Shown: one piece after another, positions 35,601 to 47,727 of the stretch | How the letters are laid out: every line of letters begins with the position of its first letter | How positions within the stretch are numbered: position 1 is the first letter of the stretch | From: Nansenia antarctica | Taxonomy: Eukaryota; Chordata; Actinopteri; Argentiniformes; Microstomatidae | Direction: 5' to 3' | Assembly (NCBI GenBank): GCA_963989245.1 | Contig: OZ022339.1 | Span: 19,892,563 to 19,956,562 of the forward strand | DNA length: 64,000 nucleotides | Translations under genes and position numbers: made by a program | Notes under the pieces: generated by a model | Database searches by the model: none | Told to the model about the DNA's origin: nothing | The model's input: only the letters and a program-made list of their open reading frames with translations

Positions 35601-36507
35601 ATAGCTAATTTGGCCAAATACTTTTGCTTAAAATGACCTCGGAAGTCGATTTATACATCGAATAGGTAGACAACATTTAGGATTTATTGAACAGTTTTAT
35701 TTTTAATGTAGTCGATTTCGTTTTATTACAAGTCAATTTAATATTCTTCCATATCAAATTACTGCATTTTTAAACATTCTTTGTTGCTCTGTGAAGAGGC
35801 CAGCACAAAGACAGATAAGAAGAACAGGGAACATTCCATCGTGAGTGAAACGAGCAAGTGGAAAAAAATTGGCCTCCTCAATTCTGAAAGTCACCAGCCT
35901 CCACTGAGTTAACTATAACACTACTTAAAATTGTTAGCAGGCTCACAAAACAAGCTGTGTTAGTTGATTAGCGAGTGTGTCATTGATTTCCAACAACGCT
36001 GAAATGTATTCACATTTTTCGAAAGAAAAGTCAGATCATTACATCGGATCCTGACATGAGGACCAAAGCATTAGAATGTGTTACATATGTGACAGGGCAT
36101 GGTTAAAAAGTCCGCAAGTAGGGCAAAATCTTTTTTCTGTTTTTTCCCAGATTATGAAAGGGTAGATTGTAAGCTTTAAAATGATGTGTCATACATTGAA
36201 ATAAAAATAAAAAAGTTGAAGAAGTCATGGATATTTGAATGTTGATACCCTCCAAATGACCATTTTGAGAAAACCAGGCTCAAAGTCTTCAGAGTTTTTT
36301 CACAGAGGTAATGGCTGCAAGAAAGGCTGCCGGGGGCATTGCAAGTGCAGAAAAGTCTCCTTAAAGTGCACTGCTCTGTGTCAGTGTGGAGGAGACTGGG
36401 GAGACAGTGAAGAATAGGTGTCAGGGTAGTGTGTGGTGGCACCTATTCTTCACTGTCTCCACAGTGTCCTCCACACTTCCATAAACTTGTTCCCTTGTCC
36501 CAGTGTG
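35601..36507 (+). repeat. ~900-bp direct duplication, copy A
   Basis: This segment recurs at 36685-37578, 1,084 bp further on, with only scattered changes. It contains a short reading rich in cysteine near 36297-36417. A block of unique sequence (36508-36684) separates the copies. Confidence 0.9.
36297..36417 (+). pseudogene. Cys-rich (CXC-like) fragment, copy A
   Basis: The reading FHRGNGCKKGCRGHCKCRK...CTALCQCGGDW ends at a stop at 36417. The spacing of cysteines resembles tesmin/CXC-type cysteine arrays and those found in some uncharacterised transposon proteins. There is no start codon or flanking domain, so it is read as the C-terminal remnant of an unidentified coding region. Confidence 0.45.
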
Positions 36508-36684
36508 TCTGCTTCTGTGATCCCTGGCACATTATGAGGTCTGAGGTCACCACTAACTATTCACCTGAACACTTTATGATGTTGTATATGGCAGAGAAAT
36601 AATTTATGCAACAATGTTGCAAACTCATCCACTTGCTCCGGGTCTCGATTCGGACATTCATGTGAGAACATGACCTAAATGCTC

Positions 36685-37578
36685 ATAGCTCATTTGGCCA
36701 AATACTTTTGCTTAAGATGACCTCGGAAGTCGATTTATGCATCGAATAGGTAGACAACATTTAGGATTTATTGAACAGTTTTATTTTTAATGTAGTCGAT
36801 TTCGTTTTATTACAAGTCAATTTAATATTCTTCCATATCAAATTACTGCATTTTTAAACATTCTTTGTTGCTCTGTGAAGAGGCCAGCACAAAGACAGAT
36901 AAGAAGAACAGGGAACATTCCATCGTGAGTGAAACAAGCAAGCGGAAAAAAATTGGCCTCCTCAATTCTGGAAGTCACCAGCCTCCACTGAGTTAACTAT
37001 AACACTACTTAAAATTGTTAGCAGGCTCACAAAACAAGCTGTGTTAGTTGATTAGCGAGTGTGTCATTGATTTCCAACAACGCTGAAATATATTCAAATT
37101 TTTCGAAAGAAAAGTCTGATCATTACATCGGATCCTGACATGAGGACCAAAGCATTAGAATGTGTTATGTGACAGGGCATGGTTAAAAAGTCCGCAAGTA
37201 GGGCAAAATCATTTTTCTGTTTTTTTCCAGATTATGAAAGGGTAGATTGTAAGCTTTAAAATGATGTGTCATACATTGAAATCCCCCCCCAAAAGTTGAA
37301 GAAGTCATGGATATTTGAATGTTGATACCCTCCAAATGACCATTTTGAGAAAACCAGGCTCAAAGTTTTTTCACAGAGGTAATGGCTGCAAGAAAGGCTG
37401 CCGGGGGCATTGCAAGTGCAGAAAAGTCTCCTTAAAGTGCACTGCTCTGTGTCAGTGTGGAGGAGACTGGGGAGACAGTGAAGAATAGGTGTCAGGGTAG
37501 TGTGTGGTGGCACCTATTCTTCACTGTCTCCACAGTGTCCTCCACACTTCCATAAACTTGTTCCCTTGTCCCAGTGTG
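36685..37578 (+). repeat. ~900-bp direct duplication, copy B
   Basis: Second copy of 35601-36507. It carries the same Cys-rich reading at about 37372-37488, with a 9-bp in-frame deletion just before it. It also has a C-run replacing an A-rich stretch near 37283-37290. After 37578 the sequence diverges from copy A. Confidence 0.9.
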
Positions 37579-39811
37579 CACCATCGGTGGTCGGTGAGAA
37601 GCCGACGTGGCCGTGCAGCACGACCACTGCAGCCCCGCAGAGGCGGTGGTGCCAGTCGGCCAGCAGAGGTGGAGGAGAGGAGTGAACGGGCAGGTGTATG
37701 GAGGCTGATCATTGCTTGCATGTAGCAAAGGACAGTTCCTTTGCTGCCGGGTAGGCGAGCACACAGGGCTGCAGTGGTCGTGCTGCTTGCTACAGGCCTG
37801 TGGTGTAGCCGGTTGTTCTAACCATGCCACTGATTGGCAGAAATCCCAAGTCACAAAGTTCACTCTATATTTGAGGTAACGATATCGCATTCCACTCGCG
37901 TCCCCTCACATGCGGGCATGCACCTCTGTTCAGCTGAACTCCTGCAGGGTTGATTAACCTCCCTTTCGCTCAGAGCAGTGAAGTGGAGCTTGTTCCAGTG
38001 CGCACTTCCTGCTCAGCAGGGCTCTAATGACATCACCCACCATCATGGTTTATGCTCACGCCACCATACAGCTTTTTTTTTTGCTGGCTTTTAAAGGGAT
38101 AAAAAAAAGGCACCTGTCCAGTCAGTCAAAAATCATTTTCAATTACTGTATATTTGTCATCAGTTTACAATTTAGATGGTCCCAAAAAACCCTCACCACA
38201 AGTAAATGTGCTTATTTTAAGCAATAATACATGAGAGACCATGTGTCAAAGCCAAGTGAAGACACATTTTATAACACGGCGTACAGTGTACTACTGCTTT
38301 GATACAATGGTTTACCTGCATTAAAAAGCATTGTGGTTGATGTGGTTGATAGTTTCAGAATAATTGGTTTCTCTGGACGCTGTCCATGGTTGTGAAAATA
38401 TGCATGTCTATGCATAGGCAGATTGAATGAACTTTTATACACTGTATAGTATACAGTGTATACCAAGGGGGAAGGGGAATGTGATCAAAGGTATGTTCTC
38501 TGCGCTGCACATAATCATTATTGTAATGTCTTTACTCAAAACAAATTAAACACACACACACACACACACACTCTCTATTGTTTCTTCTTCCACAGCTTCC
38601 ACAGTTTGGTCCTGATCACTTCACAAAGCGGAGGCCACCCCACTACTAACAAACAATTATGTGTGAAACAAAAGCGTTGTGATTGGCTGGTTTGATTGAT
38701 GCCGTGATTTAATAACGATAATGTCACAGTTAAATCGCCTGTTAGGTCACAGTAGGTTTGTTTGTCATATTCCTTTGACAATGTTTGTAGTCTTGTTTGA
38801 AGACAAAGTTGAATAGGGTGTATTAGTGCTTTGGTTGGATCACATTTTTCAATGGAGCTTGCTTGGTGTGATCAAAACTTTGATTGGTTTTACCTTGATC
38901 CTGGTATATTCACTCTCTCAATCATTCATTGTGATATTGTTCATTTCTGGTAAAATCCCTTTTTAGTGTTTTGTCAAAGAATTTTCTTTGGTTATTTGAA
39001 CTTATCCGTATCTTAGTTGGATGTCTTTACCAGTGAATATATTTTTGTATTGGTTTGATCATATTTACATACATTATTTACATTATGTAATAATTGTGTA
39101 AAACGATTACATTATTATTTAGTTATTATTAATATATTTACATAGTTATTCTATTCTTTTTTTTATGCATGTCACCCATCCCATATGCAATATCCAATAT
39201 CTCCCCCCTCCAAGTGCACAACAGCAAAGAACCATTATTAATTGTCCACAAAGCAAATAAGTAAACCAACTAATGACCCTTAGCTAATGACCATTACTGC
39301 ACTTACTACTAAGTGAGAATCAAATCGTAAAATAACCCAACCTGAAAACCATAACCCCTCAAGGTCCCTCATTGGCCACAACATCCAAAATCCATGTGTG
39401 GACACGTCAAAAATCAACGTCTAGACACGTCAAAAATCTACGCGTGGACACGTTTATCTAAGACGTTTAATTGCATTGATGGCTTTCCATACACTCTCGA
39501 CAGCTGTGTTTGGCTGATCTCCGCTACACCCCGGAAGACCTACAGCGGGGGACAATGGACAGACAGTTTACAAACGGAGACGAACATGTAACGTACAATA
39601 AACAGAGTGCTTGTCTGTAACTGTGGAGGGCTTGTAAATGTGGAGGGTGTAGACGGACATGATAGCCTAACTGAACGGTAAGGAACGGGGAATGTGTATG
39701 CTTGTATATGGCCTGTCAGACACAGTTGGCAGGTCGTGACGGCATCTCCGTCACATCTCTCCGTCAGACGCACGTTCGTGTCAAACAAGAACCAACTTGA
39801 CTCCTACTTTA
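37579..39811. other. Gene-free stretch
   Basis: No convincing gene or element was found. It contains a short (CA)n at 38550-38572. A GC-rich segment at 37590-37760 has open frames on both strands but no recognisable domain. Confidence 0.4.
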
Positions 39812-39819
39812 AATTAGAC

Positions 39820-39988
39820 CACTGGTTCACAAACCTCTCCTCAGGGACCCCCAGCCGCTCCACATATTTGATCTGTTCCACCACCAGCACACCTGATTCA
39901 ACCAATCAAGTACAAATCATAATTGTGGTCCACGGATTAAATATGTGGAGCGGCTGGGGGTCCCAGAGGAGAGGTTTGAGAACCACTG
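39820..39988. mobile_element. Palindromic hAT MITE
   Basis: A 169-bp element whose two halves form a hairpin of nearly 60 bp. Ends are CACTGGTTCACAAACCTCTC and the inverse of CAGTGGTTCTCAAACCTCTC. It is flanked by a perfect 8-bp duplication AATTAGAC (39812-39819 and 39989-39996). The 8-bp duplication and CA(G)TGG ends fit hAT. No coding capacity. Confidence 0.92.
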
Positions 39989-40016
39989 AATTAGACTAAC
40001 ATGTTCTCTCACACAC

Positions 40017-40095
40017 ACAGACACACACACACACACACAGAACACACACACACACACACACACGCACAGAACACACACACACACACACACACACA
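40017..40095. repeat. (CA)n microsatellite
   Basis: Interrupted CA run with three internal GAA/GCA breaks. Confidence 0.95.
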
Positions 40096-40544
40096 TTAAT
40101 TGCACTCCTATAAGCACTACTAAGTGACCGTATAGTTTTGGAGAGTAACAGAGTGAGAAGGGGAAATAGGCAGACTTCCTTTGGTCGTTCAGAGCATGAT
40201 AACAACTCGTATGAGAGAGCTTTGGTGAAAAGGGCAGGAGAGAGCAGGAGGAACTATGGGTATCATGATCTCGTTCCGATTGTTACGGATGACCAAGATG
40301 TTACCAAGATGTATACAATGTCATATGAGATACATAATTCTACATCTAAGTAGAATTATGTATAAACTGGCAGCCATGTAGGACATCATTTGGTACCAAC
40401 TCTATGGTAGAAATTCATCAATAAAAAATAAAGTCATTTAGCTTTTATCTTTAAGTAAGTGAATCAACTATACAACAGTCATCAAGTGCCATTGGCAGTC
40501 ACAATGGTAGAGAAAGGAAGAAAGCTTTTTTTATTCCAAGGTCT

Positions 40545-40994
40545 GGTAATGTAGGGTGTTAGGGGTGGTAATGTAGGGTGTTAGGGGTGGTAATGTAGAG
40601 TGTTAGGGGTGGTAATGTAGGGTGTTATGGGTGGTAATGTAGGGTGTTAGGGGGTGGCAATGTAGGGTGTTAGGGGGTGGTAATGTCGGGTGTTAGGGGG
40701 TGGTAATGTAGGGTGTTAGGGGTAGTAATGTAGGGTGTTAGGGGGTGGTAATGTCGGGTGTTAGGGGTGGTAATGTAGGGTGTTAGGGGTGGTAATGTAG
40801 GGTGTTAGGGGTGGTAATGTAGGGTGTTAGGGGTAGTAATGTAGGGTGTTAGGGGTGGTAATGTAGGGTGTTAGGGGTGGTAATGTAGGGTGTTAGGGGT
40901 GGTAATGTAGGGTGTTAGGGGTGGTAATGTAGAGTGTTAGGGGTGGTAATGTAGGGTGTTAGGGGTGGTAATGTAGGGTGTTAGGGGTGGTAAT
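40545..40994. repeat. 22-bp minisatellite
   Basis: About 20 units of GTGGTAATGTAGGGTGTTAGGG, with variants of 21-23 bp. Each unit contains a TTAGGG-like hexamer. Confidence 0.92.
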
Positions 40995-40996
40995 AA

Positions 40997-41077
40997 CGTT
41001 GAAATGTTATAAATCACTACTTTGACGTGGTTTTCTACGTACGCCACGGGTAAGATCAAATTTGATCCAAAGTACTT
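40997..41077. mobile_element. Harbinger-like end fragment, copy 3
   Basis: 81 bp nearly identical to 17096-17175 of copy 2, but missing the last ~20 bases that contain the terminal GGGCCTCAT. It is a truncated relic, joined directly to piggyBac-like sequence (about 41078-41180). Confidence 0.8.
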
Positions 41078-41550
41078 GAAATGTACCCCTGAAATTTGAC
41101 CCCTTTACCATTTACCCCTGAAATTTGACTGAGTGCAAAGATATAACATGTTTTTTTACTCATGGCTGATTAAGTGTGTCACTGGGGCGCCAAGACAAAG
41201 AAGAGCGTTGACTGAGCAGAGTGGCCACTACGCCAGCAGACGCCAGCAGATGTGGAAGAACAGAGTGATCGGGCCGGTGGTTTGGGGACTGACCATGGTT
41301 TTCAGATAGGGAGGGGACTGTTCTTCCACTGCTTCTCTTGTGAGGAAATAAATGTGGTTTATGCTTTCATGGTTAAATAATCCATCTTACAGTAACAGTT
41401 ACATTGCAGGTCTGAATAACGGTCTGAATAATGATCAAACAATTCCTTTCAGAAAGATGGAAGCGAATAAAAAAAGTCACCTAGTGCTATGATTAGCATC
41501 AGTGTTATTCTGGCCATTTAAGTCAATCAACCTTACTTACAGTAGGCTAC

Positions 41551-42548
41551 TGTTGGGGATTTGTATTAAAATAACTAGAAGTGATTGCTTATTTTTGCCT
41601 ATGTGCTAACAACCATTTTGTACCTGCTGTTATGATATTGTATTTTCCTATACTGATTTTATACTATCATAACTAATGATTAATGATAAGTCTATTCTTC
41701 TATACTGTATTTTAACTTGTTAATCGAATCCCAAGTCATGGGACTCTGTGGGCCTGGCAACAGTGATGTTTACTCAAGCGATCCTGATAAGGACATAGGG
41801 CCTACTGACCTAGTCAGGAGGGAATGTGTTTGAAGATCAATTAACTGGCCAATTAGTGCTTTAGAACGCACGTAGAATACACCCAAAATAACTATCAAAA
41901 TATCTGTGCATCCTAAAAACATAACTGTGTGCATATGCTTACTGGTTTCTTTAAAAACATTAGAATGTGTGTGTGTCTAACGTCGCGCAAGACTAGGCTG
42001 CTCAGGATACCGTTGCCGACAGAGTGTCCGAACACTCTCACCATGACAAACGACCGGGGGGTCAGAAGAAGAAGATAACACACAGCACACTCGCACGGAC
42101 ACCGAAAGAAGTCGAAAGCCACATACCGATATAAAACAGACGCTTACCATAAAACCTACCAGATAGAAGGACAGCCCATCCCTAAATGTTAAGGAAAAGG
42201 TATAAAGACTATGCACCAAGGCGAAACGGGGCTCTTGTCTGGTGAAGTTTCTGCAGTTAACCTATTGACGACTAGCTGATACTGGCCTGCGGAGGTGAAG
42301 CTAGATAAGACCCCTTTCCATGGAATGAAATGCTATTGCTTGCTGATGCTATTGTTTGCTGATGCTATTGTTTGCTGATGTGCTCGAATAAATATTCTCT
42401 TAAAGAATAGTTCAGTAGTGGTGCCGAATATATGATTGGATCATTTTATCTTAGAAGTTATATCAAGGACGTCTCGTTGAGATTAAACGAACTCGCTTGT
42501 AAGTAAAGACTCAATTAACTCAATTCTGGAGAAGTTGATCGCCTTACA
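41551..42548 (+). mobile_element. Retroviral-type solo LTR
   Basis: About 998 bp, starting TGTTGGGGATTTG (start inferred from the TG...CA rule) and ending CGCCTTACA. In order it has an AT-rich U3, a TATAAAACAGACGC box near 42131, and AATAAATATTC near 42387. The sequence after 42548 is not a tRNA primer site and no gag or pol is present, so it is a solo LTR. I do not see a convincing target-site duplication. Pairs with the inverted copy at 34651-35390. Confidence 0.75.
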
Positions 42549-43217
42549 CTGCCTCTAGACCTGAAGACTTATATACATTGTTCATTGGAGCGCATCCACA
42601 AAATTAGAACTCATGGTGACACATTATTATTAGAGGATGTACACCTGATTGGTTCATTAGGCTTTTAGAGGTAGCATTTACTCCCAAGTGCCAAGTCTGT
42701 GTTAGCCTATCCCGTCAATCACACCACCCGTTTTTTTTGGTAGCTGTGGCTAATGTTAGCTGAAGTTAGTTACGCTGTTTAAACAACTCTAAATCATGGA
42801 TTACAGTTTCTCCTGGACCATGGACTACTTTCAAGGCAAGGAACTATCTGACTAGAAGGTGTAAACATTTTATATGAACTATCCCTTTAACCTATTTTGG
42901 CCAGATTGCATAATAACACTAGGCACCAACTGAACACGTTTTGGTCGCCTTGACTCATATGTACCGTATACTATCTATATACTACTACTATCTATTCTAA
43001 CCTATCTGCTGATGAGGGCTTTCACTATTTTGAGTTTTAATTCGGACTCGTTCTGGTTGACCATTAACATGGTCTTTATAGTTACCTGAATACAGTCGGT
43101 GTAGCCTGCTACCTAACCCTAACCTGAAACCTAGAGGTAGACATCACTCCTCTTTTTCTTTTGTCTGCACACACTGGTGCGATGCGAAATTCAGCACTTC
43201 AGTCTAGTTGAAGTTCC
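42549..43217. other. Gene-free spacer
   Basis: No gene or mobile element recognised. Confidence 0.4.
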
Positions 43218-44495
43218 AATAATAAATCATAATAATAACTTAAATGTATATAGCGCCTTTCACAGACCCAAGGTCGCTTTACAAGGGAATGGGACAAACA
43301 GAACAGAGCCAGAGAGACAAACACACAAAACAAGAAACAGTGAAACAGCTACTAAAGGTTGAATGCGATGGTGAATAGGTGGGTTTTAAGGGCAGCTTTG
43401 AATATGTCCAGGGTTGGAGAGTCGCGGATATCCTTGGCTAGAGAGTTCCAGAGGGCGGGAGGGGGGGGGCTGCCACACTGAAGGCTCTGTACCCGAAGGT
43501 CCGGAGTTTGGCGCTGGGTTGGATGAGGAGGACCGTGTTAGAGGACCTCAGAGTTCTGGATGGGGTGTAGTGGTGGAGGAGATCAGAGTTCTGGATGGGG
43601 TGTAGTGGTGGAGGAGATCAGAGTTCTGGATGGGGTGTGGAGGAGGTCAAAGTTCTGGATGGGGTGTAGTGGTGGAGGAGATCAGAGTTCTGGATGGGCT
43701 GTAGTGGTGGAGGAGGTCAGAGTTCTGGATGGGGTGTAGTGGTGGAGGAGGTCAGAGTTCTGGATGGGGTGTAGTGTTAGAGGACCTCAGAGTTCTGGAT
43801 GGGGGGTAGTGGTGGAGGAGATCAGAGTTCTGGATGGGGGGTAGTGGTGGAGGACCTCAGAGTTCTGGATGGGGTGTAGTGGTGGAGGAGATCAGAGTTC
43901 TGGATGGGGTGTAGTGGTGGAGGAGATCAGAGTTCTGGATGGGGTGTAGTGGTGAAGGAGGTCAGATTTCTGGATGGGGTGTAGTGGTGGAGGAGATCAG
44001 AGTTCTGGATGGGGTGTAGTGGTGGAGGAGGTCAGAGTTCTGAATGGGGTGTAGTGGTGGAGGAGGTCAGAGTTCTGGATGGGTTGTAGTGGTGGAGGAG
44101 GTCAGAGTTCTGGATGGGGTGTAGTGGTGGAGGAGATCAGAGTTCTGGATGGGGGGTAGTGGTGGAGGAGGTCAGAGTTCTGGATGGGGGGTAGTGGTGG
44201 AGGAGGTCAGAGTTCTGGATGGGGTGTAGTGGTGGAGGAGATCAGAGTTCTGGATGGGGTGTAGTGGTGGAGGAGATCAGAGTTCTGGATGGGGTGTTGT
44301 GGTGGAGGAGGTCAGAGTACTGGATGGGGTGTAGTGGTGGAGGAGATCAGAGTTCTGGATGGGGTGTAGTGGTGGAGGAGATGGAAGAGGTACTGGGGGG
44401 CCATGGAGGGATTTGTAGGTGAGCAGGAGGAGTCTGAATGTGATGCGGTGTTTGACCGGGAGCCAGTGCAGACGGGCGAGGATGGGGCTGATGTG
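43218..44495 (-). pseudogene. LINE 3' end with embedded minisatellite
   Basis: Minus-strand C-terminal end of a LINE reverse-transcriptase ORF. PHISPILARLHWLPVKHRI and LLLLTYKSLHGPP are at about 44490-44390. After the minisatellite come RAFSVAAPPL and DSPTLDIFKAALKTHLFTIA at about 43490-43370. It ends with a 3' UTR containing GAAAGGCGCTATATA and an ATT-type tail near 43218. The two coding blocks are normally separated by a short linker; here the linker has become a tandem array. Confidence 0.8.
43530..44386. repeat. 35-bp minisatellite within LINE coding sequence
   Basis: About 24 units of TCTGGATGGGGTGTAGTGGT plus GGAGGAGATCAGAGT, with few substitutions and some 21- or 34-bp variants. On the minus strand a unit encodes DLLHHYTPSRTL, part of the LINE linker. 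Confidence 0.93.
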
Positions 44496-45773
44496 CGGTC
44501 AGAAGAAGACAGGGCAGTGATGTGTTAGGCAGACATGTCTGGTCCCCATGTGGCATCCCTGGGCTGAGGGGGAAGAAGGGTAGGGCTCTGTGGTGCCACA
44601 TGGCAGCAACACTTCAACAACATCCAGAAGTCTCCAGGCTAACAGCTGTGTCTGGCCTGATCTCCGGGAAGCAGTCTCGTCTGCCCCTGCCCACATGACC
44701 CCTTTGACATTTCTCATGTTGAAAGTTTTACAATATTGCTTATCAAGGGAATCCACCCCATGGGCATTTTATGAACAATAGTTTTTATTTTTTTGGGAAA
44801 TCAAGAAAATACATCGCAATGCATCGACAACGTTAAAATGAAACATTGCGCAGTAGAATGTGTTAACACCATCATACCATATTGGTTTATGGTTGGTCAT
44901 TGATGGTCATCATCCAACATTATTACATTGTTGAGATTAAGATACAGGTTTTTGAAAATGAGCATTTGACTGGTTTCCATATGTCATTATTAGACAGTCA
45001 TGATGTAAGTGATCATTGTAACAAGGTTGGCCGTTGATTCCTAACCAAAGTAAAATATAACATTTAATTAAAGGAACTTGAATGCTTTGCTCAACATTGA
45101 CATAAGCTATAGGTACATTTCTACCTGCACTATAATTGAATTATTATCTTTATTACCCCATTTGGGATTTGAACCAGCAACCTTTTGGTTTATAGCACAT
45201 TGTTCTGTCCACAATGCCACTAGTCTACTGCTAAAACAGTAATAATGGGGTTCAAATCGAATTCTTGTTATGAAAGCCTTTTCAGTATGGTCTGAACTTT
45301 ACTACTATCTCTTTTTAGAAATAAATATGAATTGTTTTTTTGTAAATCATGTTTTTATTCTACTTCTGTATTCATTTGCTTAGGAAGTTCACATGACATC
45401 AATATTAGACTTTCATTAATAAACCCATTCAATCATGAAGCAACGTTAGATAATGATGAGCATCAAATGACAACCTTAAGTCAACATTGAAAAATAACCA
45501 TCAAGTAGCAACATCTAACTGTTCATTTCAACCAAGCAACAACCATCAAACAACAATGTCACTCCAACACTGCAAAAGCTCCAGAGCTCCAGTGTGGGCA
45601 CTTTAATGTTTAAGAAACATTCAAAAACCATACTCTCAAAACTGTACAATGCCAGCTTGAGTTAGTTTTGGACTGTTGCACAACTGTGACACAATATAAA
45701 ATGCCCATGGAGGAGGCTGGCGTCAATATGGATTACAGGTTGGTTTCCATATTTCATTAAGTGAGAGCATGTC
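44496..45773. other. Gene-free stretch
   Basis: No gene or element recognised. AT-rich throughout. Confidence 0.4.
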
Positions 45774-45779
45774 ACTGGC

Positions 45780-45905
45780 CAAGGACATCAGGGCAGTGTG
45801 CTCTTAATGTAGCATACACAGTCTTAATGTAGCCTACACAGTCTTAATGTAGCCTACACAGTCTTAATGTAGCCTACACAGTCTTAATGTAGCATCCACA
45901 GTCTT
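45780..45905. repeat. 20-bp minisatellite, left part
   Basis: About five units of TCTTAATGTAGCCTACACAG with CATA/CCTA variants. The array resumes at 47129-47189, on the other side of the inserted DNA transposon. Confidence 0.88.
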
Positions 45906-45906
45906 T

Positions 45907-47128
45907 CAGTTTTTCACGATTGCTAACACACTAAAACAGAAACTCAAGACACAGTGTGCACAATCCGTAACTCATGCATGAACTCTCTACACCAATTATG
46001 CTGAACTACACACACATCTTCTGCTTTACACTCAGATGTCAATTCCAAACACCCCTTCTGTCCCTTCACACAATTCTCTATATCTTGCACAATCTTCTCG
46101 AGGAAAATCTCATTGTCCTCACCTGGAACACACAATCATTCAAATTGCTAAACACTAAAGGCTGTTGTGCAATTTACAATGTCTGTTCTTCACACAATAA
46201 GGCACCAGAAGCAATTGACACAACAACCCAAATTCTCATGTAATAGTTCAACTTCGTTTGGAGATAAGTTGATATGCCCGGCCGAAAGAGGCATAAAAAA
46301 TTTAAAAAAACATGTTGTCCTTCTCAACACGAGACAGAGCACAGAGTTCGAAGTTACAGAATAACGAATAATTTTGAAGTTTGTGGAAACTGAATTGCAT
46401 TTATATTTTTACATTTAGCAGACACTTTTAGCGACTTACGACATACATTTGTCTAAAGTAAGTGAATCATCTATAAATCAGATATCATAAGAAAAAAAGA
46501 ATCCGTGCTAGGACCAGGGGCCATTGGCAGTCACAGTTGCCTGCCTTTTTTTCTGTCCACTGTGCAGGCCTTTCTTTTCCTCTCTGCTGTTCCTTCCATC
46601 CATTTTGCTTTTGGATGTAGAATGAGACCTTTTGTTGAATAAAACCTTCTGTTGTTACTGCATATTTGTGTGTTTCATAATTGAGCTTACTGTATAATTC
46701 CCCTGATGAGTCATTCATATAGTGTTTCCCATTAAAACGGTTGTGTTTTCCATTTAGCACATCAGTGTGCACCGGCTGCTTAGTAGTGTCTACTCCTATG
46801 ATGGCTGTGTGTGTCATTTGAACACAAAAGTCGATTTTGTAAAAAGTTAAGATGGTTTTGAAGGCAAAGTGTCATTTTGCAAGAGATGTGTTAGATTTAG
46901 CTTAGTAGTGTCTACTCATATGATGGCTGTGTGTGTCATTTGAACACAAAGGTCAATTATGTGAAACGTTAAAATAGTCTTGGAGGCAGAGTGTTATTTT
47001 GCAACGGATGTGTTGGATTTGGAATTTTGTGTGCGTATTTCTGTGGTTTGTGTGTAGGGTTCAGATAATGAGGTTCAGAAAATGAGGTTTTTCTTCAGGA
47101 AATGTGTGTAAGCAATCGTGAAAAACTG
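45907..47128. mobile_element. TA-target DNA transposon, non-autonomous
   Basis: A 1,222-bp element with inverted ends CAGTTTTTCACGATTGCTAA and the inverse of CAGTTTTTCACGATTGCTTA. TA follows on the right (47129-47130); TT is on the left, where TA would be expected. It splits a 20-bp minisatellite. Inside are a truncated V-SINE tail (46408-46446, minus) and a ~120-bp tandem duplication at about 46780-47020. No intact transposase. A Tc1/mariner-type superfamily is likely. Confidence 0.8.
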
Positions 47129-47189
47129 TAATGTAGCATACACAGTCTTAATGTAGCATACACAGTTTTAATGTAGCATACACAGTCTT
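47129..47189. repeat. 20-bp minisatellite, right part
   Basis: Three units of TAATGTAGCATACACAGTCT, continuing the array at 45780-45905. Confidence 0.88.
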
Positions 47190-47552
47190 GCTCTAATTAG
47201 TCCACAAAACTGTGTTTATTGAAGGGATAGCTCAGGTGAAATAGCATATTTTGCTGATAACACGGTAGAAACAATAGTTTCTATACCATCATGGAGTCTG
47301 TTACTACTGGCCTATTAGACACTGATCAGGTAAGATTATTACCAACAGAATATGCTGTTATGCTGTATAAACTATCCCTTTAAATGGCTACAGTGCAGCC
47401 AAATGCAGATAATCAAAACAATAACTCAAGTGGAGAAGAAGGTGGAAATGAGTAGATCCCCTGTGTTCAGACACCGCTTAGAGCACTGGGGAATTGGGGG
47501 GGGAACAAATCACAGTAAAGAACTTATTGATCCATATAGACGTTTCTGACAT

Positions 47553-47560
<8 letters not shown>

Positions 47561-47590
<30 letters not shown>

Positions 47591-47601
47591 CACACACACA
47601 T

Positions 47602-47667
<66 letters not shown>
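47561..47667. repeat. (CA)n microsatellite
   Basis: Long interrupted CA run. Confidence 0.95.
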
Positions 47668-47727
47668 ATCATTAGCGATCAATTGGAGTCAAGTATGATG
47701 GCAGAGGATAAATCTTTCTGGGGTGCA

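Noticed and set aside
37589..37890. GC-rich overlapping readings with Arg/Cys-rich products
   Set aside because: No recognisable domain and equal openness on both strands; possibly a transposon relic, but not supportable.
45780..45905. CRISPR-like array of 20-bp repeats
   Set aside because: Units are contiguous without unique spacers and the genome is vertebrate; it is a minisatellite.
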